Positions 25,626 to 35,088 of a stretch of DNA of 64,000 nucleotides are shown here, piece by piece. Source of the DNA: Oscillospiraceae bacterium (lineage in GTDB: Bacteria; Bacillota; Clostridia; Oscillospirales; Oscillospiraceae); assembly GCA_017508045.1 (NCBI GenBank), contig JAFVZT010000024.1:1-64000 (forward strand), given 5' to 3'. The notes under the pieces were generated by a model that saw only the letters and a list, made by a program, of their open reading frames with translations, did no database searches and was not told the origin of the DNA. The position numbers and the translations under genes are program-made. Each line of letters opens with the position of its first letter. Position 1 is the first letter of the stretch.

Positions 25626-28613
25626 ATGAGTAAAAAATTGCTTAGCATACTGGTTGCCGTGGTACTAGCTTTGGGCATTTTCTTTATGGCAGGTCAGCCT
25701 GCAACAGAAGCCAAAGCGGCAACTGCTGTAAATCACTCACAAAATCTGTTTCCGGCCGGCACAACAGGCACACAAACTGCCAACTGTCCTGTTTGCGGAA
25801 GTTCACAGACCTGGTATGATTTTAACCAGCTTACCGGTACGATAGGCGGATCTGCAGGCGCTCATGAAACACACTATTACTTATCAGAGGATTTTACTGC
25901 CGACGGCAGCAAATGGTATGGAAATCTGATTACTTTTGGTAGTAATTTTTGCCTGCACTTAAACGGCAACCAGTTGACTACCGGTTCCAGATTGCATACC
26001 GCTTCTTATACCGTAAATGTTATTGCCGGCAATAATGGCCGTGTTATTTACACCGGCTCTAAGAGTATGGTCTCATTCTTCAACTATGGTGGTACCTTAA
26101 ACATCTACGGAGGCACCTATACAGAAAGCATTGTTGATGGCTCTACTTCAGCGGCGCTTGGCAAATTGTCAGGTGGCAACCTAAATCTTTATGATGCAAC
26201 AATAAACGGCACACTGCTTGGCGGCGGAACAGTTACCGCAAAGACTACCCTTTACGGCTCCACTACCGTGGATACTATAGACTTCTCCGCTGCTGCCGGC
26301 TCTGTGGTTTTGGCAGACGGATGGCGTGGCTCCATTACGGAATATGTACCGAAAGCTGGCGATGGCATAAATGCAACAACTGGTGCGATTTCCAGCAACC
26401 ATATGACAGTATTAGGCACCATCTCCGGCACTATTGGTAATCTGGCTTGGAACGGAACTACATTCGCTTGCGTAGTGGCCATCACAACTGTAGCGGCGGG
26501 TGGACCACCTGCCAATGCTACCGTTGATGCCTTCTATCCCACAGTAGCAGCTGCTGTAGCAGCTTACGGTGCAGATGCTTACGCAAACAACAAGATTATC
26601 AAGCTCTCTGCAGACGCTGAGCTGCCTCTCGTCAGCGGTATCGAATATTACGTTAACGCTAACGGCAACGATGTTACCGTTAAAGGTGCCGGCACACTGC
26701 ACCCCATTGACACCTTGAACGACGTCACTTATGCACTGACTTACGGCCATTGGGATCTCGACGAATTTACCGGCACCCTTGACAACGATGTCACCTGTGG
26801 CTCTAACCGCTACCTGACCATCAAGGAAGGCAATGTTTACACTACCCACCGTCTGGAAATGAAGCTGACCCACGTTACCTTAAGAACCTTTAACGCCGGT
26901 CTTTATTTCAAGGCAGAGTACAAGTGCGACGACACCCTGGCGGCAAGAGTTACCCGATACGGTGTTGCCGTCAGCAAGGACGGCATCCCCCAAGCAGTGG
27001 GCGGAACCGGTGTCGGCTACTCCGAGTTAACCACCGGCTTTGAACCCGACGTTTCCCACAGCGTCAATACAAACTCCGGCGCAGTGGTTGGTATTTTTAA
27101 TACCGGCGCAGAAGCTGACAACAAAGCCCGCGCCGAGACGCCGATTGGCGCACGGGTTTATTTCACCGTGGACATAGACGGTGCCAATACTCTGGATTGC
27201 CTGAGTTCTGAGGGCGGAAGCTACAGCCTGTATGACGTGCTCCGTGCAATCGATACCGGCTGGGGCAACTACAACGAAACCCAGAGAACAACCGTCCACA
27301 ACTTCTACAATGCGTGGGAGGGAATTGGCGCTGCCAATTGCCGTATTGAGAACTTTGGCTTTAACAAGCTGTCCGACGCCAATGAGTTGGAATACGAGCT
27401 GAAGGTAGGCTATGCGTATTTTGATATGACACCCACAGGTGATGTAACATCCTTGATTTTGGGCGGTCGCGGAAGCACAACCACAGCTACCGGAATAAAG
27501 GAGAAACTCCCCGGCACCTGCATTGCGTTTACCGACGAAAACGGTCAGACCGTTTTGATGTACACCCTGGACCTTTTGTATGTGTCTGACGAAATTGTAA
27601 AGTTTGCAGCGGATATTGCCACAGAAACCGGTGTTCCGGAAAGCAACATTCTCATTAACGGAACCCACAGCCATTCTGCACCCCACCCTGTAAGTGCGCT
27701 GTATCCTGAAAATGCCGCCTATATTACTGGACTTAAGGCGAAGATGATTGCAGCAGGCGAAACAGCCATTGCTGACCAAAGAGCAGCCAAAATGTACACC
27801 GCCAGTGTAAAGGCTCCCAATATGAACTCTGTTCGCCATTATCTGATGTCTGGCGGCACCTATGCCGGCGATAATTTCGGCGATCACAGCTTGGATATTG
27901 TGCAGCATGCCGAGGCTGCAGACAACGAGATACAGCTCATTAAGTTCGTCCGGGATGGCAGTGACATTCTTCTGATGAACTGGCAGGGTCACCCCAACAG
28001 ACCCGGGCAAACGGATGAATATCACAAAGCAATCCTCTCCGGTCTGGAGCTTATGCGGCAAGAGCTTCTGAAGGAGGAGAATGGGAATATGCAGCTGGCA
28101 TTCTTCCTGGGTGCCTCCGGAAACGTGAACAACTCCTCCAGAATAGACGGAGAAATTCCCACACAGAATGACTATGAAAAGCATTATGCGGCACTGCTGC
28201 AAAAGGCTTTGACAGCCTCCTTTAAGGAGGTGTCCGCAGGCAAGCTGCAGGTGCTGACAAAGACCGTCTCCCTTTTGGCAAGGGACAATGGCTCTTTGAT
28301 CAACCAGACGATTTACGGCTTTAGCGTTGGTGATGTTGCCTTTGCTATTGCGCCCTACGAAATGTTTAACTCCAGCGGCTTGTTTATAAAGAAATACTCT
28401 CCCTATGAAACGACCTTCATATCCACCTGCTCCATGGGTACCAGCAACTACATTCCTACCGATGAGGTTTATAACTTCACAGTTAATGGAAATACCGGCG
28501 CTGGCGAGTATCACGTTGTCTATGAGGCCAATGGCTGCCCGTTTGTAAGAGGCTCGGCAGAAATCCTGGCAGAAGAATTTGTTACTTTGCTGCGCCAGCT
28601 GAAGGCAGGCTAA
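25626..28613 (+). CDS. Large secreted protein: beta-helix-like region plus ceramidase-fold domain
   Basis: The 995-residue protein has a Sec signal peptide (cleavage near AKAA at about 31-34), a CPVCG motif, then Gly/Thr/Asn-rich repeats suggestive of a right-handed beta-helix (about 90-260). A region near 355-590 is of unknown type. The last 400 residues are clearly paralogous to the lipoprotein at 23346: VGYAYFDMTPTG, THSHSAPHP, MNWQGHP and FFLGASGNVNNSSRI line up. The zinc-ligand histidines are kept and the ceramidase Ser is again Asn. No LPXTG motif, lipobox or C-terminal anchor is visible, so it is probably released or held by the N-terminal region. The ATG at 25626 follows GGAGGAAAT; the earlier frame start has no RBS. 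Confidence 0.75.
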   Translation: MSKKLLSILVAVVLALGIFFMAGQPATEAKAATAVNHSQNLFPAGTTGTQTANCPVCGSSQTWYDFNQLTGTIGGSAGAHETHYYLSEDFTADGSKWYGNLITFGSNFCLHLNGNQLTTGSRLHTASYTVNVIAGNNGRVIYTGSKSMVSFFNYGGTLNIYGGTYTESIVDGSTSAALGKLSGGNLNLYDATINGTLLGGGTVTAKTTLYGSTTVDTIDFSAAAGSVVLADGWRGSITEYVPKAGDGINATTGAISSNHMTVLGTISGTIGNLAWNGTTFACVVAITTVAAGGPPANATVDAFYPTVAAAVAAYGADAYANNKIIKLSADAELPLVSGIEYYVNANGNDVTVKGAGTLHPIDTLNDVTYALTYGHWDLDEFTGTLDNDVTCGSNRYLTIKEGNVYTTHRLEMKLTHVTLRTFNAGLYFKAEYKCDDTLAARVTRYGVAVSKDGIPQAVGGTGVGYSELTTGFEPDVSHSVNTNSGAVVGIFNTGAEADNKARAETPIGARVYFTVDIDGANTLDCLSSEGGSYSLYDVLRAIDTGWGNYNETQRTTVHNFYNAWEGIGAANCRIENFGFNKLSDANELEYELKVGYAYFDMTPTGDVTSLILGGRGSTTTATGIKEKLPGTCIAFTDENGQTVLMYTLDLLYVSDEIVKFAADIATETGVPESNILINGTHSHSAPHPVSALYPENAAYITGLKAKMIAAGETAIADQRAAKMYTASVKAPNMNSVRHYLMSGGTYAGDNFGDHSLDIVQHAEAADNEIQLIKFVRDGSDILLMNWQGHPNRPGQTDEYHKAILSGLELMRQELLKEENGNMQLAFFLGASGNVNNSSRIDGEIPTQNDYEKHYAALLQKALTASFKEVSAGKLQVLTKTVSLLARDNGSLINQTIYGFSVGDVAFAIAPYEMFNSSGLFIKKYSPYETTFISTCSMGTSNYIPTDEVYNFTVNGNTGAGEYHVVYEANGCPFVRGSAEILAEEFVTLLRQLKAG

Positions 28614-28673
28614 TGCTGCACAGAACACCTTTAAAAAGCTAATAAGAACCGGTAAAACCGAATAATCTGCAAA

Positions 28674-28705
28674 ATACCCCCGCGCAAGAGCGCGGGGGTA
28701 TCTGT
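28674..28705 (+). terminator. Terminator after the second ceramidase-like gene
   Basis: A perfect 12-bp stem (ATACCCCCGCGC, loop AAGA) is followed by CTGTTTTGG. Just upstream lies a 22-nt motif shared with the pnp 3' region. Confidence 0.85.
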
Positions 28706-28837
28706 TTTGGTAAAAGAGTTCCGGCTGTGCTTAATAGTATGTCATCCCAGCGTAGCCATAGGATCTACATGCCATCGTATGTGCTATGCCCTTGACAGCT
28801 GTGGGGCTTTCTGGCCTGATGAAAACGACCCTCTTTC

Positions 28838-30715
28838 TTAATCAATGCTCGTTTCGTCGTTTAATTCGTCTGCGTGGAAATTGGCATCAAGGACTTTCTC
28901 CATGAGATAATAGCTGTTGCCATACATCTGCGCTTCTGCAACCGTTGTAAAGCCCGCTTTTATATAGGTTTTATAGGCCGGGAGGTTGGTTTTTACCACA
29001 GATAAGTGAATAGACACACAGCCCTTTTCACAGAGGATGGGAATTATCTTTTCCAGCATTTCATATGACAAGCCATTGCCCTGATATTCCTCATCAATTA
29101 CCACTCTGGCAATTTCTTTGCCTTCTTTGCATGTCCAGCAATCGAACGCATCCAGTTCGTTTTCCGGCACAATAGAGATAGCCCCGACAATTTTGCGCTC
29201 ATGGGTCAATACATACAAATTGTTCGTCTCTATGTCTGCCTCAATTTCTCCCATACCGGGATAGCTGTCGTTCCACGTGCAGAACTCGTTGTTTCGGGCA
29301 CGCTGATAAAGAGATAACACAGCCTGCGCCTCATCCCGCCGGGCGTTTCTAAAATCCCACTCTACATTTTCCCTACTTAAACAAACAACGCTTTCAACGT
29401 GGGCGCAGCGGGGAAACAAATCGGCCGCCTGGGCGGACTGGAGGCAGTAGCCCTTTTGCTTTAAGAGGGAAACATCCCGGGCCAATGTTGCTGGGTCACA
29501 GGACACATATACAATCCGTCGGGGTGCCATTTGGCTCAGTGCGTCAATAGCATCTTCGTTTAGCCCCTTTCTCGGAGGATCCACTATTACCACGTCGGGA
29601 ATAATCCCTTTGCGCTGAAGCTCCAGGGCGGCTTGTCCCGCATCTCCGCAGAAAAACTCCGCGTTTGTTATACCGTTACGCAGGGCGTTTTCCCGGGCAT
29701 CCTGCACCGCCTGCTCCACAACCTCCACGCCGATAACCTTTCCGGCAGCACTGGCCATAGCCAGGGTGATGGTGCCTACGCCGCAGTACAAATCCAGTAC
29801 CAAATCGTCTTTTGTGATTTCCGCCTGGGAAATGGCGGCGCGGTACAGCCTTTGGGCCTGGTGGTGATTTATCTGATAAAAAGAATGGGGGGACAGTCGG
29901 AAGGTAAGGTCGCAGAGGGTGTCGGTAATATATCCCGGCCCGAACAGGGGGATACATTCCTCTCCCAAAACTGTGTTCCCCGGCTTGGTATTGACAGACA
30001 GCACCAAGGTGGCAAAACCGGGTACGGCCTGCAGACGGGCAATTAAGTCCTCCGGATGGGGAAGCTTCCGGCCGTTGACGCAGAGGCACACCAGAATTTC
30101 GCCGGAAACCTCGCCGCGGCGGATATAAATATGCCGCATAAGTCCCTTGTGGAGGCTTTCATCGTATACGGAAATTCTATAGTGGTTTACATAATCTATA
30201 ACAATGTTCTTAATCCGGTCAAACACCGGGGGCAAAATGAGGCATCCCTTGTTTTCCACTACCTGATGGGTACCCGCGCGGAAAAAGCCGGCAAAGGCCC
30301 GACCCTTTTCCTGGGCTACCGGGTACTGCGCCTTGTTGCGATAGCCATTGTATGTGGGGGCAGCGAGAATGGGTACGCGGTCTAAGCTTTCGCCTGCGAT
30401 GCGGTTAAGGGCTTGCCGGACCCGGTCTGATTTCAGCCAGGCTTCCTCTTCGTAATCCATATGCCAAAAATCGCAACCGCCGCAGAGCTTGGCCACAGGA
30501 CATTCCCGATTGACCCGGTGGGGGGATTTTTCCAAAATTTCCACCAGCTTGCCCGCTGCCCAGGTTTTCTGCGCCTTTTCAATCCGCACCCGGACGCGCT
30601 CGCCCACAACGGCATTGGGGATAAACACAGCGCAGCCCTCAATTTTGGCGATGCCCTGACCCTCTGCGGTGTAGTCACAGACGGTTGCTTCATAAATTTG
30701 ATTTTTTTGCAGCAT
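28838..30715 (-). CDS. 23S rRNA (uracil-5-)-methyltransferase fused to a GNAT domain
   Basis: The first 450 or so residues form a RumA/RlmD-like enzyme: TRAM domain (about 1-58), four-cysteine Fe-S cluster motif (CPVAKLCGGCDFW near 72, with a fourth Cys near 157), SAM-binding LDLYCGVGTITLA near 306-318 and the catalytic YVSCDPATLARD near 403-414. Such enzymes methylate uridines of 23S rRNA using SAM. The last 170 residues (from about 455) form a separate GNAT acetyltransferase, with IARVVIDEEYQGNGLSYEML near 550 as acetyl-CoA-binding region. The fused polypeptide is 625 residues, whereas relatives are about 450. No stop or frameshift lies at the junction. The acetyl acceptor is unknown. Confidence 0.85.
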   Translation of the reverse strand: MLQKNQIYEATVCDYTAEGQGIAKIEGCAVFIPNAVVGERVRVRIEKAQKTWAAGKLVEILEKSPHRVNRECPVAKLCGGCDFWHMDYEEEAWLKSDRVRQALNRIAGESLDRVPILAAPTYNGYRNKAQYPVAQEKGRAFAGFFRAGTHQVVENKGCLILPPVFDRIKNIVIDYVNHYRISVYDESLHKGLMRHIYIRRGEVSGEILVCLCVNGRKLPHPEDLIARLQAVPGFATLVLSVNTKPGNTVLGEECIPLFGPGYITDTLCDLTFRLSPHSFYQINHHQAQRLYRAAISQAEITKDDLVLDLYCGVGTITLAMASAAGKVIGVEVVEQAVQDARENALRNGITNAEFFCGDAGQAALELQRKGIIPDVVIVDPPRKGLNEDAIDALSQMAPRRIVYVSCDPATLARDVSLLKQKGYCLQSAQAADLFPRCAHVESVVCLSRENVEWDFRNARRDEAQAVLSLYQRARNNEFCTWNDSYPGMGEIEADIETNNLYVLTHERKIVGAISIVPENELDAFDCWTCKEGKEIARVVIDEEYQGNGLSYEMLEKIIPILCEKGCVSIHLSVVKTNLPAYKTYIKAGFTTVAEAQMYGNSYYLMEKVLDANFHADELNDETSID

Positions 30716-30736
30716 CCCAAGGCCTCCTTTTTGGGT

Positions 30737-30765
30737 ATCATATCACAAAAAAGGGGAAATAGCAA
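30737..30765 (-). promoter_or_regulatory. Promoter of the methyltransferase-GNAT gene
   Basis: On the minus strand TTGCTA (30765-30760), 17-bp spacer, TATGAT (30742-30737), then AAGGAGG and the ATG at 30715. Confidence 0.65.
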
Positions 30766-30911
30766 TTGCTTCCCCCAGCTGCAGATAAGTATTGTTTACT
30801 TTATCAAAGCTGTAAGCTATGAAAAAGAAAATATCGAAGGCTGCAGCAACAAAACCAAAGCCTTAAAACACTTTAATAATTTTAGAGGGGGCAGCTTATT
30901 TTGCAATACAT

Positions 30912-30942
30912 AAAAATCGTGCCGGAGCAAACGCTCCGGCAC
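30912..30942 (-). terminator. Terminator of the PTS operon
   Basis: On the minus strand GTGCCGGAGC pairs with GCTCCGGCAC around a GTTT loop (30942-30919) and is followed by GATTTTTATG. It lies about 95 bp after nagE. Confidence 0.8.
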
Positions 30943-31037
30943 AATCTCAAAAGGATTTTTTACTCCGCCCCGACTATCTTTTCCGAGGCAACGCCGTTTA
31001 CCTGGCTGCGTGGGCCACAGCTGTTACAGCAAAAAAC

Positions 31038-32531
31038 TTATTCAGCAATTTTCTTGAACTCTTCGTATACGAACTGAACCTTGGGTCCGATGATGACCTG
31101 CACAGCAGTCTTACCGGGACGGATGACGCCGGAGGCGCCGGAGGATTTAATCTTCTTTTCATCAACCAGCAGACGGTCCTTAACTTCCAGTCTCAGACGG
31201 GTGATGCAGTGGTCGATGGAAACAATGTTCTCCTTGCCGCCCAGACCTTCCAGAATAACTTCAGCCATAGCGGTGTAGTCGTCGTTAGCCAGCTCGATCT
31301 TCATCTCACCTTCCTGATCGTCTTCACGGCCGGGGGTCTTCAGATCCCACTTGGTGATGGCGAAACGGAATACCAGGTAGAAGACAACAAAAGCAGCGAT
31401 GCCCAGGGGGATAATCAGCCAGGTGTTGGCTGCTGCGGGCAGAGAAGCGGAGAACAGCAGGTCAGTTGCACCGGCGGAGAAACAGAAGCCTGCGCGGAAG
31501 CCCAGAGCAACTGTGATGGTGGTGAAGATGCCATACAGCAGAGCATAAACCACATACAGGGGGAATGCCAGGAACATAAATGCAAACTCGAAGGGCTCGG
31601 TAACGCCGCAGATAAATGCACAGATAGCAGCAGCGCCAACGATACCGGCAGCGATCTTGCGATTGTTCTTCTTAGCAGTCTGAATAATAGCCAGAGCAGC
31701 GCCGGGGATACCGAACATCATACAAGGGAAGAAGCCTGCCATGTAAGTACCGACGGACCAGGTGATCTCGGTGCCGTTCTTCATGGTATCGCCCTGAACC
31801 AGGCCGGCCCAGTAAGCGTTCAAATCGCCCAAACCAATCGCATCAAACCAGAATACGTTGTTCAAAGCGTGATGCAGACCGGTGGGGATCAGCAGACGGT
31901 TCAGGAATGCATAGATACCTGCGCCAACAGCGTCCAGGCTGATGATTGCCTGTCCCAGCTTGTACAGGCCATTGAAGATAATGGGCCATACGAACAGCAA
32001 AATAGCGGAAGAAACAATGGAGACCAAAGCCGTAACAATTGCTACGGAGCGCTTGCCGCTGAAGAATGCCAAAGCATCGGGCAGCTTGGTAGCCTTAAAC
32101 TTGTTGTAGCAAATACCGCCGATAATACCGGCCAGAATGCCGATAAATGCATTGCCGGCAACCTTAGAGTAAGCAACAGAGTTGATGTCGTTCAGCATAA
32201 AAGGAGCAATCTCCTTAATAGTGCCGGGAGCCAACAGAGTGGTCATCATCAGGTAGGAGACCATACCGGCCAGACCGGCAGTACCGTCGTTGTCCTTAGC
32301 CAGACCAACTCCGACACCAATTGCGAACAGGATTGCCATGTTGTCGATCAGGGCAGCGCCTGCCTTGATCAAAAATACGCCGAGGACATATGCGAAGCCT
32401 TCAGTTGCGCCGGCTGCGCCCATGGCAGCAGGAGCCAGAGCGTAGCCCAAGCCCATCAGGATACCGCAGATGGGAAGTGCAGCGACGGGCAGCATCATAG
32501 CTTTGCCCAGTTTCTGCAAATGTTTCATCAT
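31038..32531 (-). CDS. nagE: PTS N-acetylglucosamine/glucose-type transporter, EIIC-EIIB
   Basis: The 497 residues comprise an EIIC membrane domain (about 1-385, ten hydrophobic segments; LIPTGLHHALNN near 213 is the sugar-site region) and a C-terminal EIIB domain with the phosphocysteine in SIDHCITRLRL (Cys442). It imports and phosphorylates a sugar. The domain order and sequence fit the GlcNAc/glucose family; N-acetylglucosamine is the most likely substrate but glucose cannot be excluded. EIIA is a separate protein (crr, 34521). AGGAGG precedes the tandem ATGs at 32531 and 32528. Last gene of the crr-ptsI-ptsH-nagE operon. Confidence 0.88.
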   Translation of the reverse strand: MMKHLQKLGKAMMLPVAALPICGILMGLGYALAPAAMGAAGATEGFAYVLGVFLIKAGAALIDNMAILFAIGVGVGLAKDNDGTAGLAGMVSYLMMTTLLAPGTIKEIAPFMLNDINSVAYSKVAGNAFIGILAGIIGGICYNKFKATKLPDALAFFSGKRSVAIVTALVSIVSSAILLFVWPIIFNGLYKLGQAIISLDAVGAGIYAFLNRLLIPTGLHHALNNVFWFDAIGLGDLNAYWAGLVQGDTMKNGTEITWSVGTYMAGFFPCMMFGIPGAALAIIQTAKKNNRKIAAGIVGAAAICAFICGVTEPFEFAFMFLAFPLYVVYALLYGIFTTITVALGFRAGFCFSAGATDLLFSASLPAAANTWLIIPLGIAAFVVFYLVFRFAITKWDLKTPGREDDQEGEMKIELANDDYTAMAEVILEGLGGKENIVSIDHCITRLRLEVKDRLLVDEKKIKSSGASGVIRPGKTAVQVIIGPKVQFVYEEFKKIAE

Positions 32532-32612
32532 AGAAATAATCCTCCTTAAAAATCTCTTTGCCTTATTTATTAAGACCGTCGGCCCACGACGGTCATTAGG
32601 GCCTAAATCGGT

Positions 32613-32870
32613 TTACAGATTTGCAGTTAAAAATGCCTGCAGGTCAGTGGCGGCCTTTTCCTCGTCGTCGCCTTCCACGGTAAAGGTCAGCTCCATACCC
32701 TGCTTGGCAGCCAGCTTCATCAGCGCCATCAGGCGTCTTGCGTCGGCAGTGCCGGTGGGAGCTGTTACGGTAATTTTCGATGCGTAGGGAGCAACCGCCT
32801 TAACCAGCATTCCGGCAGGCCGGGCGTGCATACCCAGAGGGTCGGTGATAACATATTTAATTTCTTTCAT
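32613..32870 (-). CDS. ptsH: Phosphocarrier protein HPr
   Basis: An 85-residue carrier moving phosphate from enzyme I to EIIA. The active site is intact (LGMHARPAG, His15). In Firmicutes HPr residue 46 is normally a Ser phosphorylated by HPr kinase to drive carbon catabolite repression. Here the matching segment reads DARRLMALM and residue 46 is Arg. The protein should therefore work in transport but not be a target of HPr kinase at this site. It lies between ptsI and nagE. Confidence 0.93.
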   Translation of the reverse strand: MKEIKYVITDPLGMHARPAGMLVKAVAPYASKITVTAPTGTADARRLMALMKLAAKQGMELTFTVEGDDEEKAATDLQAFLTANL

Positions 32871-32896
32871 TGGTTATTTCCTCACTTTCGTGGTTA

Positions 32897-34510
32897 TTAC
32901 ACTTGGGATTCGCAGACCAGTTTCCTGGATTCCAAAATACGGCCGGCCGCCATACTCAGCTCGGTGAAGCCCATCTGGATGAACTTTTCCTGCAGCTTCG
33001 GGTCTGCACCCAGCTCGCCGCAGATACCTGCCCAAATACCGTTGTCCTTGGCAGCCTTGGCAATGTGCGCCATCAGTGCCAGAAGCGCGGGGTGATAGGG
33101 GTCGTAGAACTGCCCCAGCTTGGCATTCTGACGGTCCACCGCCAGAGTGTACTGAGTCAGGTCGTTGGTACCCACAGAGAAGAAGGCGGCCTCCTTTGCC
33201 AGCTCGTCTGCCAAAATCGCAGCGGCAGGTGTTTCCACCATAACGCCGATGGGTACATCCTTAGTGGGGACGCCCTCCTCCTCCAGCTCCTTTCGGACCT
33301 TGGCGCACAGTGCTTTGGCTGCTTTCAATTCCCAAACAGACGCCACCATAGGGAACATTACATTCAGATTGCCGTAAGCGGAAGCCCGGTAGATTGCCCG
33401 AAGCTGAGGACGGAAAATTTCCTCCTTGGTCAGACAAATACGCAGACCTCTTAAGCCGAGGGCGGGGTTTTCTTCCTTCTCAAGACCCATATAGCTAACC
33501 TGCTTATCTGCGCCGATATCCAGAGTGCGGATTACCACAGGTCTGTGTCCCATAATCTCGGCAACCTTTTTATAGGCCTCAAACAGCTCTTCCTCGGTAG
33601 GCAGGGAATCTCTGCCAAGATACAAAAACTCACTGCGCATCAGACCCACGCCTTCGGCATCGGCCTTAACCGCCGCCTCGGCATCCTCGGGACAACCGAT
33701 GTTTGCAACCAGCAGCACCTTTTTGCCGGAACGAGTAATGCTTTCTTTACCGCGATATGCTTCCAGCGCATCCCGGGCAGCGGCAGCTTCATTCTGCTTG
33801 GCCTTCAGCATTTCCAGCGTCTGTTCATCAGGGTCGGCATACCAAGTGCCGGTAAAGCCGTCTACTGCCAGAATTTTGCAGCTTTCTGCCGCCTCAAAGG
33901 TAATGTCCGACTGCACCAGGGAGGGAATATTCAAGGTGCGCGCCAGAATTGCAGTATGGCTGGAGGAAGATCCCTGACGGGTCACAAAGGCTAAAATCCG
34001 TTCTTTGGGCAGCTGAATGGTTTCGCTGGGTGCCAAGTCCTCAGCAACAAGCAGAAACGATCCCTCCGGCAGCTGAAAGCCGGTATTTCCGCACAGAATA
34101 TCATAAAGCCGATGGGACATATCCCGGATATCGGCGCTTCTGGCATTCATGTACTCGTCATCCATAGCCGCAAACACCTGTGCAAACTCTTCACCGGTGT
34201 CCAAAGCGGCAATGGCTGCTGCCGCGCCGCCTTCAATGGCCATATTTACGCCATCCAGATAGTCAAGATCCTCCAGCATCAAAAGCTGTACTTCCACAAT
34301 GGCGGCCTGTTCCTCGCCAATTTCCACCTTTGCTTTTTCGTAAAGCGCGGTCAGCTGCTGACGTGCAGTTTCCAGCGCTGCTTCAAACTTTGCCTTTTCC
34401 ACCAAAGGGTCTCCGGAGGAAACCGGCAGTGTACGCTGGGCCTTGCGGTAGACCACGGCAGGGCCGATTGCCACGCCGGAGAATACGGGCAAACCTATAC
34501 CTTTTTTCAT
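32897..34510 (-). CDS. ptsI: PTS enzyme I
   Basis: Phosphoenolpyruvate-protein phosphotransferase that starts the PTS phosphate relay. The 537 residues show the N-terminal HPr-binding domain, the swivelling His domain (SSSSHTAILARTLNIPS, active His near 186) and the PEP-binding barrel (MRSEFLYLGRD near 293, GTNDLTQYTLAVDR near 449). The usual GGRTSH motif reads SSSSH but keeps the His. The ATG at 34510 has AAGGAG seven bases upstream; the longer frame has none. It follows crr by 10 bp. Confidence 0.96.
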   Translation of the reverse strand: MKKGIGLPVFSGVAIGPAVVYRKAQRTLPVSSGDPLVEKAKFEAALETARQQLTALYEKAKVEIGEEQAAIVEVQLLMLEDLDYLDGVNMAIEGGAAAAIAALDTGEEFAQVFAAMDDEYMNARSADIRDMSHRLYDILCGNTGFQLPEGSFLLVAEDLAPSETIQLPKERILAFVTRQGSSSSHTAILARTLNIPSLVQSDITFEAAESCKILAVDGFTGTWYADPDEQTLEMLKAKQNEAAAARDALEAYRGKESITRSGKKVLLVANIGCPEDAEAAVKADAEGVGLMRSEFLYLGRDSLPTEEELFEAYKKVAEIMGHRPVVIRTLDIGADKQVSYMGLEKEENPALGLRGLRICLTKEEIFRPQLRAIYRASAYGNLNVMFPMVASVWELKAAKALCAKVRKELEEEGVPTKDVPIGVMVETPAAAILADELAKEAAFFSVGTNDLTQYTLAVDRQNAKLGQFYDPYHPALLALMAHIAKAAKDNGIWAGICGELGADPKLQEKFIQMGFTELSMAAGRILESRKLVCESQV

Positions 34511-34520
34511 AAGTAGCTCC

Positions 34521-35006
34521 TTACTTTGCCAGTGCAATTACCACGTCTTCGTTGGTGACATCCTTACCCACAAAGGTATTGAAGGTGGGGTAATCGTCGG
34601 TGTTGCAAATCAGCATAGGGGTAATGGTGGGCAGGCCTGCGGCCTTGATTACCTCAATATCCGCCTCCAGCAGCAGCTGACCCTTCTTGACCTTATCGCC
34701 GTTGGCTACATGCACGGTGAAGGGCTTTCCCTCCAGAGATACGGTCTCCAGGCCCACATGGATTAGAACCTCAGCGCCGCAGTCCGCGACCAGACTTACC
34801 GCGTGACCGGTGGTAAACATCATATCCACGGTGGCATCACAGGGCGCATAGACCTTTCCCTCTGCCGGCTCTATGGCGATGCCGTTGCCCAGCATGCCCT
34901 CTGCAAAAGTGGGATCAGGCACCTGTGTGATCGGGACGGCTTTTCCCGCCATAGGAGCGTAAAAATCGTCGGTTTTCTTTTTGAAAAGCTTTTTTAAAAA
35001 TTCCAT
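34521..35006 (-). CDS. crr: PTS EIIA, glucose family
   Basis: A soluble 161-residue EIIA of the glucose/GlcNAc family. His68 (TTGHAVSL) and the phosphorylated His83 (EVLIHVGLETV) are both present, and the N-terminus FYAPMAGKAVPI is typical. It passes phosphate from HPr to the EIIB of NagE. First gene of the operon; a consensus promoter lies at 35089-35117. Confidence 0.95.
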   Translation of the reverse strand: MEFLKKLFKKKTDDFYAPMAGKAVPITQVPDPTFAEGMLGNGIAIEPAEGKVYAPCDATVDMMFTTGHAVSLVADCGAEVLIHVGLETVSLEGKPFTVHVANGDKVKKGQLLLEADIEVIKAAGLPTITPMLICNTDDYPTFNTFVGKDVTNEDVVIALAK

Positions 35007-35088
35007 AGAGACTTATCTTCCTTTCTATGCTTCGCGTTCATTTGTATTTGTACGAAAAACACCCTGCATTCATAATTTTTACAAATCT

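Noticed and set aside
30819..30866. 15-codon Lys-rich micro-ORF upstream of the PTS terminator
   Set aside because: No RBS or promoter supports it and it lies in an AT-rich stretch, so chance is likely.
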